From Acidimicrobiia bacterium (GTDB lineage: Bacteria; Actinomycetota; Acidimicrobiia; Spongiisociales; ZC4RG35), in assembly GCA_028284765.1 (NCBI GenBank), contig JANQRA010000021.1, positions 1-38,421 on the forward strand: a DNA stretch of 38,421 nucleotides, in the 5' to 3' direction. Below the pieces are notes generated by a model. It did not search any database. It worked only from the letters and a program-made list of their open reading frames with translations, and was not told the DNA's origin. Position 1 is the stretch's first letter, and each line of letters begins with the position of its first letter. A program made the translations under genes and the position numbers. This document shows, one piece after another, positions 1-6,525 of this stretch.

Positions 1-93
1 TTCCCGTCGACTCCCAGCGTCGATTCTCAAACTGCCGGACTCAAACAGACGCCGGTCGGCCGGAGCTACCGCAGGACAGCCAGCTACAAGCAT
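1..93 (-). other. Region downstream of pheS, unassigned open frame
   Basis: An ATG at 93-91 overlaps the pheS stop as TGATG and opens a frame that stays open to the window edge (31 codons). The predicted peptide, beginning MLVAGCPAVAPADRRL, does not resemble the start of PheT, the protein expected here. The other two minus-strand frames hit stops within this stretch. It may be the start of an unrecognised gene, or a spacer before a pheT outside the window. No convincing terminator or tRNA fold was seen. Confidence 0.3.
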
Positions 94-1160
94 CAGAACT
101 GCTCCAGGAAACGGACGTCGTTTTCGATGAAGTGACGCAGCGAATCGATTCCATGGCGGGTCATGGCGAGCCGCTCGGGACCCATTCCGAAAGCAAAGCC
201 ACTCAGCCGGGTGGAGTCGTAACCAGCGGCATCGAGAACATTCGGGTCGACCATGCCGCATCCGAGGAGCTCCAACCAGCCTGCTCCCCCGCATACCCGA
301 CAACCCGGTTCGCCGCCGTCACAGCTGAAACAGGACACATCGAGCTCTGCGCTCGGCTCGGTGAACGGAAAGAAGTGTGGCCGAAGCCGAACTTCAGTCG
401 TTTGACCAAAGAACTCCTTGGCGAAATGGAGAAGCGTGCCTTTCAAATCCGAGAACTTGAGGTTCGTGTCGACGGCCAGACCCTCAATCTGATGAAACAC
501 CGGAAGATGCGTGGCATCAATCGTGTCTTTCCGATACGTGCGCCCTGGGACGACGATGTAGACCGGCGGCTCATGGGTCTCCATCCACCGTGCCTGCACC
601 GGAGACGTCTGTGTTCTGAGGAGAACCTCGTCGGACGGATCACCCCAGTCGAGGTACATGGTGTCTGACTCCCAGCGTGATGGGTGTGTGGGAGGCGTGT
701 TCAGGGCATCGAAGTTGTAATAGGCGAGCTCAGCTTCGGGGCCGGATGCCAGTTGGTAGCCAAGCCCGACGAAGATGTCGACGACTTCGTCGATTGTTTG
801 CTGGACGAGATTGATCGCCCCTCGCTTCAGCCGGATGCTCTCGAGAGTCACGTCGATGGCTTCCGCCGAGAGCTGTCGCACCTCTTCCGCTGCCTGGAGC
901 ACCTGACGTCTCGCGTCGATCAATTTGGTGACACGGCTAGACGCTTCGTTCAGCTTCGCTCCCACTGCTGGCCGGAGTGCAGCGTCGATCTTGCCCATGG
1001 CCCTTCGGACCTCACCGACCGGCGAATCCTTGCCGACGATGCTTCCTTCGACGGCCTCTAGTTCGGCAAGGGTTGATGCATCCTCTATGAGTTCAGGAGC
1101 ATCAGCTATCGCCTTGTCCAGTACTGAGATGGGATCCATAGACGGCGGCAGGTTAGACAT
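93..1160 (-). CDS. pheS: Phenylalanine--tRNA ligase alpha subunit
   Basis: Catalytic subunit of the alpha2beta2 enzyme that charges tRNA-Phe in the cytoplasm. The 355-residue protein has the usual N-terminal coiled-coil tRNA-binding region (about residues 1-100). A class II synthetase core follows, with a motif 2-like segment (GRTYRKDTIDATHLPVFHQ) and a motif 3-like end (GFAFGMGPERLAMTRHGI). A cysteine-rich insertion (CFSCDGGEPGCRVCGG) precedes the conserved GWLELLGCGMV; this type of insertion occurs in many bacterial PheS proteins. The ATG at 1160 overlaps the trmH stop by 8 nt, so it is probably co-transcribed with rplT and trmH. The partner pheT is not recognisable immediately downstream. 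Confidence 0.96.
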   Translation of the reverse strand: MSNLPPSMDPISVLDKAIADAPELIEDASTLAELEAVEGSIVGKDSPVGEVRRAMGKIDAALRPAVGAKLNEASSRVTKLIDARRQVLQAAEEVRQLSAEAIDVTLESIRLKRGAINLVQQTIDEVVDIFVGLGYQLASGPEAELAYYNFDALNTPPTHPSRWESDTMYLDWGDPSDEVLLRTQTSPVQARWMETHEPPVYIVVPGRTYRKDTIDATHLPVFHQIEGLAVDTNLKFSDLKGTLLHFAKEFFGQTTEVRLRPHFFPFTEPSAELDVSCFSCDGGEPGCRVCGGAGWLELLGCGMVDPNVLDAAGYDSTRLSGFAFGMGPERLAMTRHGIDSLRHFIENDVRFLEQF

Positions 1161-1866
1161 CCGAGGGTGGCGCGACGGAATGCTTCGACAATTCGTACAA
1201 AGCGATGCCTGCTGCGATTGAGGCGTTCAGGCTCTCCGTAGGGCCGGGAGTCTGGATCGTAAGCCGATGATCCGCTGCCTTGGCTACACCCTCAGGAAGA
1301 CCTTGCGCCTCCTCGCCGATCAAGACTGCCACCCGTGGTGCGGACAAAGACGCAGGGGGAACCCCACCCTCGACCACGGTGGCAACGGTTTCCCACTCGC
1401 CAAGCTCGGAGGTCGAGCCGATGCGTGATATCGGAGTCTGGAACTGACCTCCGGCACCAGCCCGAATCGTTTTTGGGGACCACGGATCGGCAGTACCCGT
1501 CGTGTAGGCGAAACCCCAACCAAAGGCAGCAGCCGTGCGAATCATCGTGCCAACGTTTCCCGGATCGGACACACCAACAGAAACAAGTAGGTCGCGTTCC
1601 CGATCGAGCCATTCCGTCGGTATCTCGACGACCGCTATCGGCCCTCTCGGGGTTTTGGTCCCGGACAGCCGTTCCAAAGCACGCTGATCGACAGGTCGGC
1701 CACCGGTACCAAATACGTCCAAGATGTTGGCTCCGGAGGCTGACACATCTGAGAGGAGATCAGGGCCCTCGACCAGAGTCTGTCCCCGCGCGCGACGCTC
1801 CTTGGCGCGATGAAGCCGGGCCGCATCCACGACGCTCTTCGCGCGATGGGTGAGGACCGGCTCCAT
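1153..1866 (-). CDS. TrmH/SpoU-family RNA 2'-O-methyltransferase
   Basis: A SPOUT-class (trefoil-knot) methyltransferase that probably 2'-O-methylates rRNA or tRNA using S-adenosylmethionine. The 237-residue protein has a short N-terminal RNA-binding region (about 1-85). The catalytic domain carries the three family motifs: DPGNVGTMIRTAAAFG, VLIGEEAQGL, and ESLNASIAAGIALYEL near the C terminus. It starts 17 nt after rplT and overlaps pheS, the place where actinobacteria usually carry the gene annotated tsnR. That name comes from thiostrepton resistance; the sequence does not reveal the target nucleotide, so I give no symbol. Confidence 0.9.
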   Translation of the reverse strand: MEPVLTHRAKSVVDAARLHRAKERRARGQTLVEGPDLLSDVSASGANILDVFGTGGRPVDQRALERLSGTKTPRGPIAVVEIPTEWLDRERDLLVSVGVSDPGNVGTMIRTAAAFGWGFAYTTGTADPWSPKTIRAGAGGQFQTPISRIGSTSELGEWETVATVVEGGVPPASLSAPRVAVLIGEEAQGLPEGVAKAADHRLTIQTPGPTESLNASIAAGIALYELSKHSVAPPSDV

Positions 1867-1883
1867 TTTGTTCGCTTCGGGGC

Positions 1884-2234
1884 TCAGTTGCCCTTGGAGA
1901 CCTCGACCAGCTGAGTAAAAGCGGCCGGGTCATTGACTGCCATCTCAGCAAGCATCTTGCGATCTACTTCGACTTCAGCAGCCTTGAGGCCGGCGATGAA
2001 CTGGCTATAGGTGGTGCCGTTCTGTCGAGCGGCAGCGTTGATTCTGGAAATCCACAGCTTGCGGAACTCCCGCTTGCGAGCGCGCCGGTCGCGATAAGCG
2101 TCCTGCATCGCATGCATGACCTGCTCGTTGGCAGTGCGGTAGCGCCGACTGCGTGCTCCTTTGTATCCCTTGGCCCGATCGAGAACCTTCTTGTGGGACT
2201 TCTTGGCGTGTACTGCTCGTTTGACACGTGCCAT
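1884..2234 (-). CDS. rplT: 50S ribosomal protein L20
   Basis: Large-subunit protein that binds 23S rRNA early in assembly; in several bacteria it also represses its own infC-rpmI-rplT operon. The length of 116 residues is typical. The basic N-terminal tail ([20 protein letters not shown]) and the globular C-terminal segment with [14 protein letters not shown] are diagnostic. The ATG at 2234 has an AGGAG ribosome binding site 7 nt upstream that overlaps the TAG stop of rpmI, so translation is probably coupled. It is the third gene of the infC operon. Confidence 0.98.
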   Translation of the reverse strand: MARVKRAVHAKKSHKKVLDRAKGYKGARSRRYRTANEQVMHAMQDAYRDRRARKREFRKLWISRINAAARQNGTTYSQFIAGLKAAEVEVDRKMLAEMAVNDPAAFTQLVEVSKGN

Positions 2235-2244
2235 TCAGGTACTC

Positions 2245-2439
2245 CTAACGACCAAGTTGCTTCTTGATGACTTTGGCGTCACCAGGTGCGAGTTCCACTT
2301 CGCCTTTGCCGCGACGAAACGTCGACTTGCCTTTGGCGAGCCTGTAGTGAGAGGAACCGGACTTCCGGCGCATCAACTTGCCCGATCCGGTGACCTTGAT
2401 TCTCTTCTTTGCACCACTATGGGATTTCATCTTCGGCAC
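2245..2439 (-). CDS. rpmI: 50S ribosomal protein L35
   Basis: Small, very basic large-subunit protein of 64 residues, the normal length. The start MPKMKSHSGAKKRIKVTGSG is the family signature. The start codon is GTG at 2439, preceded by a strong AGGAGG site 5 nt upstream whose first bases belong to the infC TAG stop. It lies 9 nt after infC and 10 nt before rplT in the conserved infC-rpmI-rplT order. Confidence 0.98.
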   Translation of the reverse strand: MPKMKSHSGAKKRIKVTGSGKLMRRKSGSSHYRLAKGKSTFRRGKGEVELAPGDAKVIKKQLGR

Positions 2440-2448
2440 TGGTGCCTC

Positions 2449-3000
2449 CTATTCGTCTTCTGAGGACTGCTCTTCGTCGGACTTCGCTCTTGCCTGTCGC
2501 GTGGGTGCCAGGACCATCGTCATCGAACCGCCTTCGATCTTCGGCGTCTGTTCCACAGTCCCGTATTCCGCCACTTCCTCGGCGAGTCGGTTCATGAGCT
2601 CACGCCCGAACTCCGGACGTTCTCTCTCACGACCCCGGAAGCGGATCGTCACTTTCACTTTGTCGTTGTCCAACAAAAAGTCCTGAGTCTTGCGACGTGT
2701 GATGTCGAAGTCGTGCTCGCCAATACGCACACGCATCCGCAGCTCTTTCACATTGGTCCGCGTTTGCTTCTTTCGCGCTTCACGCTCTTTGACCGATTGC
2801 TCGTACTTGTACCTTCCGTAGTCCATCAGCCGACAGACCGGGGGCTTGGCATTCGGTGCAACCTCGACGAGATCCAGGTCGAGTTGCTCTGCCAACCACA
2901 ACGCTTCGTTGATTTTCTTGACGCCGATTTGCTCACCGTCAGGGGCGACCACTCGGACCTCTTTTGCCCTGATCGCACCATTCACGCGCAGCTCTGGAAT
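2449..3000 (-). CDS. infC: Translation initiation factor IF-3, probable AUU start
   Basis: IF-3 binds the 30S subunit, keeps subunits apart and proofreads the start codon. The N domain (EVRVVAPDGEQIGVKKINEAL, then DLVEVAPNAKPPVCRLMDYG), basic linker and C domain (RMRVRIGEHDFDITRRKTQDFL) are all complete. A GTG at 2985 is a possible start but lies 20 nt from the ribosome binding site. An ATT at 3000-2998, five codons upstream and in frame, sits exactly 5 nt after a strong AGGAGGT and restores the usual PELRVNGAIRAKEVR beginning. An in-frame TAA two codons further up excludes longer forms. AUU starts on infC are known in E. coli, where they permit autoregulation. From AUU the protein is 183 residues. 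Confidence 0.93.
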   Translation of the reverse strand: MPELRVNGAIRAKEVRVVAPDGEQIGVKKINEALWLAEQLDLDLVEVAPNAKPPVCRLMDYGRYKYEQSVKEREARKKQTRTNVKELRMRVRIGEHDFDITRRKTQDFLLDNDKVKVTIRFRGRERERPEFGRELMNRLAEEVAEYGTVEQTPKIEGGSMTMVLAPTRQARAKSDEEQSSEDE

Positions 3001-3005
3001 TAGTT

Positions 3006-3012
3006 ACCTCCT
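3006..3012 (-). promoter_or_regulatory. infC Shine-Dalgarno site that decides the AUU start
   Basis: The minus strand reads AGGAGGT here, followed by 5 nt and then ATT. This is one of the best ribosome binding sites in the window, and its spacing fits the ATT at 3000 rather than the GTG at 2985. Its GGAGG core is complementary to the CCTCC at 3146-3142 in the leader. Confidence 0.8.
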
Positions 3013-3040
3013 AAAGAGCGACAGTTGGTTCTGTCCTTAC

Positions 3041-3071
3041 AAACAAAAAGCAGCAGATCGGAACCTGCTGC
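3041..3071 (-). terminator. Intrinsic terminator / attenuator in the infC leader
   Basis: On the minus strand a perfect 7-bp stem GCAGCAG/CTGCTGC (3071-3065 with 3056-3050) encloses an 8-nt loop and is followed by TTTTTGTTT. This is a classical Rho-independent terminator. It lies downstream of the predicted infC promoter and 29 nt upstream of the infC ribosome binding site. It can therefore end rib-operon transcripts and also attenuate infC transcription. Confidence 0.82.
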
Positions 3072-3079
3072 CAAACAAG

Positions 3080-3156
3080 CCGCGACGTGCCGTCGCGGTT
3101 GCAGTTGTTGACCTCGGCTCGCTCCTTCGGCGGCCGGGTGGGGAGGCAGCACCTCC
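3080..3156 (-). promoter_or_regulatory. Structured infC leader with two hairpins upstream of the attenuator
   Basis: Hairpin P1 pairs GGAGG (3156-3152) with CCTCC (3146-3142) around a 5-nt loop. Hairpin P2 is a perfect 8-bp stem CCGCGACG/CGTCGCGG (3098-3091 with 3087-3080) with a GCA loop. TGCTGCC at 3151-3145 in P1 is fully complementary to GGCAGCA at 3072-3066, the 5' arm of the terminator, so P1 plus terminator and an antiterminator helix are mutually exclusive. The base pairs are visible; the switching role is inferred. Confidence 0.6.
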
Positions 3157-3182
3157 GCTCTTGCTATCGATTGTTGGCGAGA

Positions 3183-3210
3183 ATGATACCAGGCAGCCCG
3201 ATTCTTCCAA
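3183..3210 (-). promoter_or_regulatory. Probable housekeeping promoter for infC-rpmI-rplT
   Basis: The minus strand has TTGGAA at 3210-3205 (4 of 6 to the -35 consensus) and TATCAT at 3188-3183 (5 of 6 to the -10 consensus), separated by 16 nt. It lies just after the ribH stop, in the only large gap of the window. Transcription would start near 3176, giving a leader of roughly 175 nt. Confidence 0.6.
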
Positions 3211-3231
3211 TATCGACGTGATCTGACGGTC

Positions 3232-3687
3232 TCACAGCTGAGCCAGGCTATTGGCCACCGAGACTGCCGCATCCACAGCTTCCACGCCTTTGTTGGAAGG
3301 CCCGTCGCCCGCTCGTTCGATAGCCTGAGCTATGTCATGAACTGCGAGAACGGCATTTCCAACGGGCACGCCGGTGGCAAGAGCAACATCTGACAGGCCC
3401 CGGCTCGAATCAGCCGCCACCAACTCGTAGTGGTCGGTTTCACCCTTGACTATCACGCCGATTGCCACCACAGCGTCACAGCCTGCCTCGGCGAGCTTCT
3501 TGCATGCCACTGGCAGCTCGAGGGAGCCGGGCACACGCATCACTGTCACATCAGCGGCTTTCAGTTGCTCGCAACGGGTGAGGGCTCCGTCGACGAGTTT
3601 GTCGGTAACGGTCTGATTCCAGAGAGCTGCAGCAATGCCGATGTGCAGCCGACTTGCGTCCGTATCTCCAGAGATGATCCTCGTCAT
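3232..3687 (-). CDS. ribH: 6,7-dimethyl-8-ribityllumazine synthase
   Basis: Condenses the ribitylamino-pyrimidine from the RibD branch with 3,4-dihydroxy-2-butanone 4-phosphate from RibB to give lumazine, the penultimate step of riboflavin synthesis. The 151 residues match the normal length. Visible motifs are the ligand loop VPGSLELP, GVIVKGETDHYELVA and the C-terminal PVGNAVLAVHDIAQAIERAG. The ATG at 3687 overlaps the ribBA stop as ATGA. It is the last gene of the rib cluster; the terminator at 3071-3041 lies 160 nt further on. Confidence 0.97.
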   Translation of the reverse strand: MTRIISGDTDASRLHIGIAAALWNQTVTDKLVDGALTRCEQLKAADVTVMRVPGSLELPVACKKLAEAGCDAVVAIGVIVKGETDHYELVAADSSRGLSDVALATGVPVGNAVLAVHDIAQAIERAGDGPSNKGVEAVDAAVSVANSLAQL

Positions 3688-4895
3688 GCGCTGTCGACAT
3701 CGAGGTCGTGGCCCATGCGGGAGGCCTTTGCCTTGAGGTACTGGCGATTCTCTTCGTTCGCTGGCAATTGCAGAGGTATGCGTTCTTGGATCGATAAGCC
3801 GTAGCCTTCGATGGCCGCCCTCTTCACCGGGTTGTTCGTGAGAAGCCTCATTGAACGTACCCCGATGTCGTAGAGAATCTGCGATCCGACCCCGTAGTCA
3901 CGTGAGTCCACGGGGAGCCCGAGGTTCACGTTGGCGTCGACTGTATCCAGGCCTTCATCCTGGAGCCGGTAGGCGGCGAGCTTGTGAAGCAGTCCAATGC
4001 CCCGGCCCTCATGGCCCCGAATGTAGAGAACGACGCCCCTGCCTTCTCGAGCCACCAACTCCAGTGCGTAGTCGAGTTGCTCGCCACAATCGCACCGGAG
4101 CGAGCCAAACACATCGCCAGTCAGACACTCGGAATGGACCCTCGTGAGAACACCCTCGCCGGCGCCGATATCACCCTTGACTAGGGCGATGTGCTGTCGA
4201 TCATCAACCAATGATCGATATCCGATGGCCTGGAACTCACCGTGCGCAGTGGGAACTCGTGCCTCCACTACTCGTTCGACGAGCTTCTCCGACTCTCTCC
4301 GGTAGGCGATCAAATCCGCAATGGTTCCGATTAGGAGATCGTGCTCCGCAGCAAACGCTTCCAGGTCAGACAGACGTGAGACAGTTCCGTCATCATTCAT
4401 GACTTCGGCGATCACGGCAGCCGGGTAGAAGCCCGCCAGCTCAGCGAGATCGACCGCTGCCTCAGTGTGACCTGCACGTTTCAACACGCCACCCGGCTCG
4501 TAGCGCAGCGGATACATGTGCCCGGGCCGTGCCAGGTCTTCCGGTCGGGTGTCAGGATCGACCACCGCCAGGATGGTCCGGCATCGATCTGCCGCCGATA
4601 TACCTGTGGTGGTGCCTTCTGATACGTCGATGGAGATCGTGAACGCCGTCCGACGAACGTCGGTGTTCTTGGCCACCATCATCGGCAGTTCCAGCTCGTC
4701 GAGTCGTTCACCAACGATCGGGAGACAGATGATTCCGGAGGTGTACCGGAGCATGAAGCCAATTGAGTCCGGAGTGACCGCTTCCGCAGCGATTATCAGG
4801 TCGCCTTCGTTCTCACGGTCCTCGTCGTCGACCATGATCACCATCTCCCCACGCCCGATGGCGTCGATGATCTCGGAGATGGGTGAGAATCTCAT
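3684..4895 (-). CDS. ribBA: Bifunctional 3,4-DHBP synthase / GTP cyclohydrolase II
   Basis: The N-terminal half converts ribulose 5-phosphate to 3,4-dihydroxy-2-butanone 4-phosphate. It shows DDEDRENEGDLI (residues 23-34) and HTEAAVDLAELAG. The C-terminal half opens GTP to the first pyrimidine intermediate of riboflavin synthesis. It shows the zinc cysteine cluster CLTGDVFGSLRCDCGEQL and YIRGHEGRGIGL. The frame is open further upstream, but the ATG at 4895, overlapping the ribE stop as ATGA, gives MRFSPISEIIDAI, the expected start, and 403 residues. It feeds both precursors to the neighbouring RibD and RibH. Confidence 0.97.
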   Translation of the reverse strand: MRFSPISEIIDAIGRGEMVIMVDDEDRENEGDLIIAAEAVTPDSIGFMLRYTSGIICLPIVGERLDELELPMMVAKNTDVRRTAFTISIDVSEGTTTGISAADRCRTILAVVDPDTRPEDLARPGHMYPLRYEPGGVLKRAGHTEAAVDLAELAGFYPAAVIAEVMNDDGTVSRLSDLEAFAAEHDLLIGTIADLIAYRRESEKLVERVVEARVPTAHGEFQAIGYRSLVDDRQHIALVKGDIGAGEGVLTRVHSECLTGDVFGSLRCDCGEQLDYALELVAREGRGVVLYIRGHEGRGIGLLHKLAAYRLQDEGLDTVDANVNLGLPVDSRDYGVGSQILYDIGVRSMRLLTNNPVKRAAIEGYGLSIQERIPLQLPANEENRQYLKAKASRMGHDLDVDSA

Positions 4896-5485
4896 TTCCC
4901 TGCGTTCAGGATTCGTTCCACGTATTTGGCCAGGACATCGACTTCCAGGTTGACCCGATCTCCAGCGGTACGCAAGCCCAGCGTCGTCACAGCCAGCGTA
5001 TGTGGAATCAGGGCAACCTCGAGCCACTCATCAGAGAGGGCGGCAACGGTGAGGCTGACTCCGTCAACAGTTATTGACCCCTTCTCCACGATGAATCGGC
5101 TCAGAGTTGCGGGTACCGAAATGCGCATGACCACACCTCCGCTCGCGTCTTCTGAGATCTGGAGAACTGTTCCGGTTCCGTCAACGTGACCCTGAACCAC
5201 GTGCCCGTCGAATCGCCCTGAAGCAGACATGGCACGCTCCAGGTTGACCCTGCTGCCAGGCTCGATCCCGTCGAGGCTGGTTCGGGCGAGAGTTTCAGGC
5301 ACAACGTCCACAGACAGTGAGCTTTCTTCAATGGCGACTGCCGTTAGGCACACGCCGTTGACCGAGATCGAGGCACCTAGGTCGACATCGTCGATTCCAG
5401 GGGCATCAAAAACCACACGCAAGCCGGTATCGGTTGGGCTAACTGAGACCACGGTCCCGACTTGTTCCACAATCCCCGTGAACAC
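4892..5485 (-). CDS. ribE: Riboflavin synthase, alpha chain
   Basis: Dismutates two lumazine molecules into riboflavin and the ribitylamino-pyrimidine. The 197-residue protein is built from two homologous lumazine-binding barrels. The first begins with the signature MFTGIVEQVGTV and the second is announced by HVVQGHVDGTGTV. The start is a GTG at 5485, two bases after the ribD TAG stop. The next gene, ribBA, overlaps by ATGA. The symbol ribE follows actinobacterial and Gram-positive usage (ribC in E. coli). Confidence 0.96.
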   Translation of the reverse strand: MFTGIVEQVGTVVSVSPTDTGLRVVFDAPGIDDVDLGASISVNGVCLTAVAIEESSLSVDVVPETLARTSLDGIEPGSRVNLERAMSASGRFDGHVVQGHVDGTGTVLQISEDASGGVVMRISVPATLSRFIVEKGSITVDGVSLTVAALSDEWLEVALIPHTLAVTTLGLRTAGDRVNLEVDVLAKYVERILNAGK

Positions 5486-5487
5486 AA

Positions 5488-6525
5488 CTACTTCCTCACG
5501 TACTCCGCTCTGAGATCCTGATCGAGAGCCTTCAGTTCCTTCAGTTCAAGCGACCTGGCATCCGCCAGTGTTGAAAACCTTCCTGCGAAGGGTGCCATTC
5601 CCTGACCGCCACCGGCGAGACCACCGATGAAGACGACCAATCTATGGATCACACCGGCGTCCCAGAAGCTCTTGGCCAGCGTCGGGCCACCTTCGATGAG
5701 AACGTCGTACATGCCTCGCCCGGCAAGGTCGACGCAGATTCCTTCGGGGTCGGGCAAGACGTCGCCGTCGACCACCACACACTCTCCGGCTGGCAATTCG
5801 AGGGAACGTGTCGAGTAGACGAGCGGATCACGACCCCAGATCGCCCTGTTGCCATCCAGTGCTGACCTCCCGGCGACAACAACGGGTCTCGGCTGAGATC
5901 CATCGAAGCCGTCGAGTCTCACCGTTAACTGGGGATCGTCGGCCGCCAAAGTGCCGGCCCCAACAACAACTGCATCCGAGCGCTCTCTCAGTGCATGGGC
6001 GTCCTTCCGAGCCAGTTCACCAGTGATCCACTGTGACGAGCCGTCTTGAGCTGCGATCGAACCATCAATTGTCATCGCGTACTTCAGCGTCACCAGGGGG
6101 AACCCAGTCCTCCGCTGATGGAAGTATCCAGCATCGAGGGCTTCTGCCTCCGGGGCGTCGAGAACTTCGACGTCGATGCTTGCGTTCCGTAGTTGCTCCA
6201 CGCCTTGACCTGCGACTCGATCATCAGGATCGATCGCACCGACGACCACCCTTTGGACTCCGGCTTCGATGAGAGCAGTGACGCAGGGGGGCGTTCGGCC
6301 GTGATGTGCGCACGGCTCGAGGGTCACAAACACTGTCGCACCTCGGGCGTCGACCCCGTCGAGCGCAGCAACCTCGGCATGGGGTTGACCTGGCCCTAAG
6401 TGTGAGCCCTCTCCGAGGACTGCGCCATCGGCTGAGACAACAACCGCACCAACGCGGGGATTCGGGTGGGTTCTGTGAGGAGCGGCGATCTCGATGGCAC
6501 GCTCGAGATGGCCGGGGATGGCCAC
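5488..6525 (-). CDS. ribD: Bifunctional riboflavin biosynthesis deaminase/reductase
   Basis: Carries out the deamination and side-chain reduction steps that follow GTP cyclohydrolase II. The N-terminal deaminase domain (about 1-145) has the zinc motif HAE at 49-51 and PCAHHGRTPPC at 71-81. The C-terminal reductase domain contains TLKYAMTIDGSIAAQDG, SDAVVVGAGTLAADDPQL and LIEGGPTLAKSFWDAG. The length is 345 residues. The GTG start at 6525 follows directly on the TAG of the upstream response regulator gene. No FMN riboswitch can fit in front of it. Confidence 0.96.
   Translation of the reverse strand: MAIPGHLERAIEIAAPHRTHPNPRVGAVVVSADGAVLGEGSHLGPGQPHAEVAALDGVDARGATVFVTLEPCAHHGRTPPCVTALIEAGVQRVVVGAIDPDDRVAGQGVEQLRNASIDVEVLDAPEAEALDAGYFHQRRTGFPLVTLKYAMTIDGSIAAQDGSSQWITGELARKDAHALRERSDAVVVGAGTLAADDPQLTVRLDGFDGSQPRPVVVAGRSALDGNRAIWGRDPLVYSTRSLELPAGECVVVDGDVLPDPEGICVDLAGRGMYDVLIEGGPTLAKSFWDAGVIHRLVVFIGGLAGGGQGMAPFAGRFSTLADARSLELKELKALDQDLRAEYVRK

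Noticed and set aside
1-92. tRNA-like fragments and a short CGAC/GTCG hairpin
   Set aside because: No cloverleaf with matching arms can be drawn and there is no T-run, so neither a tRNA nor a terminator is supported.
3000-3272. A minus-strand frame running through the infC leader and ending in a TAA that overlaps the infC ATT
   Set aside because: It overlaps the end of ribH and reads straight through the terminator hairpin. It has no start with a ribosome binding site after the predicted transcription start except a GTG inside hairpin P1. I do not support a leader peptide.
4896-5027. Longer ribBA start giving 44 more residues
   Set aside because: The extra residues are a shadow of ribE; the ATG at 4895 overlaps the ribE stop and begins the standard RibB sequence.
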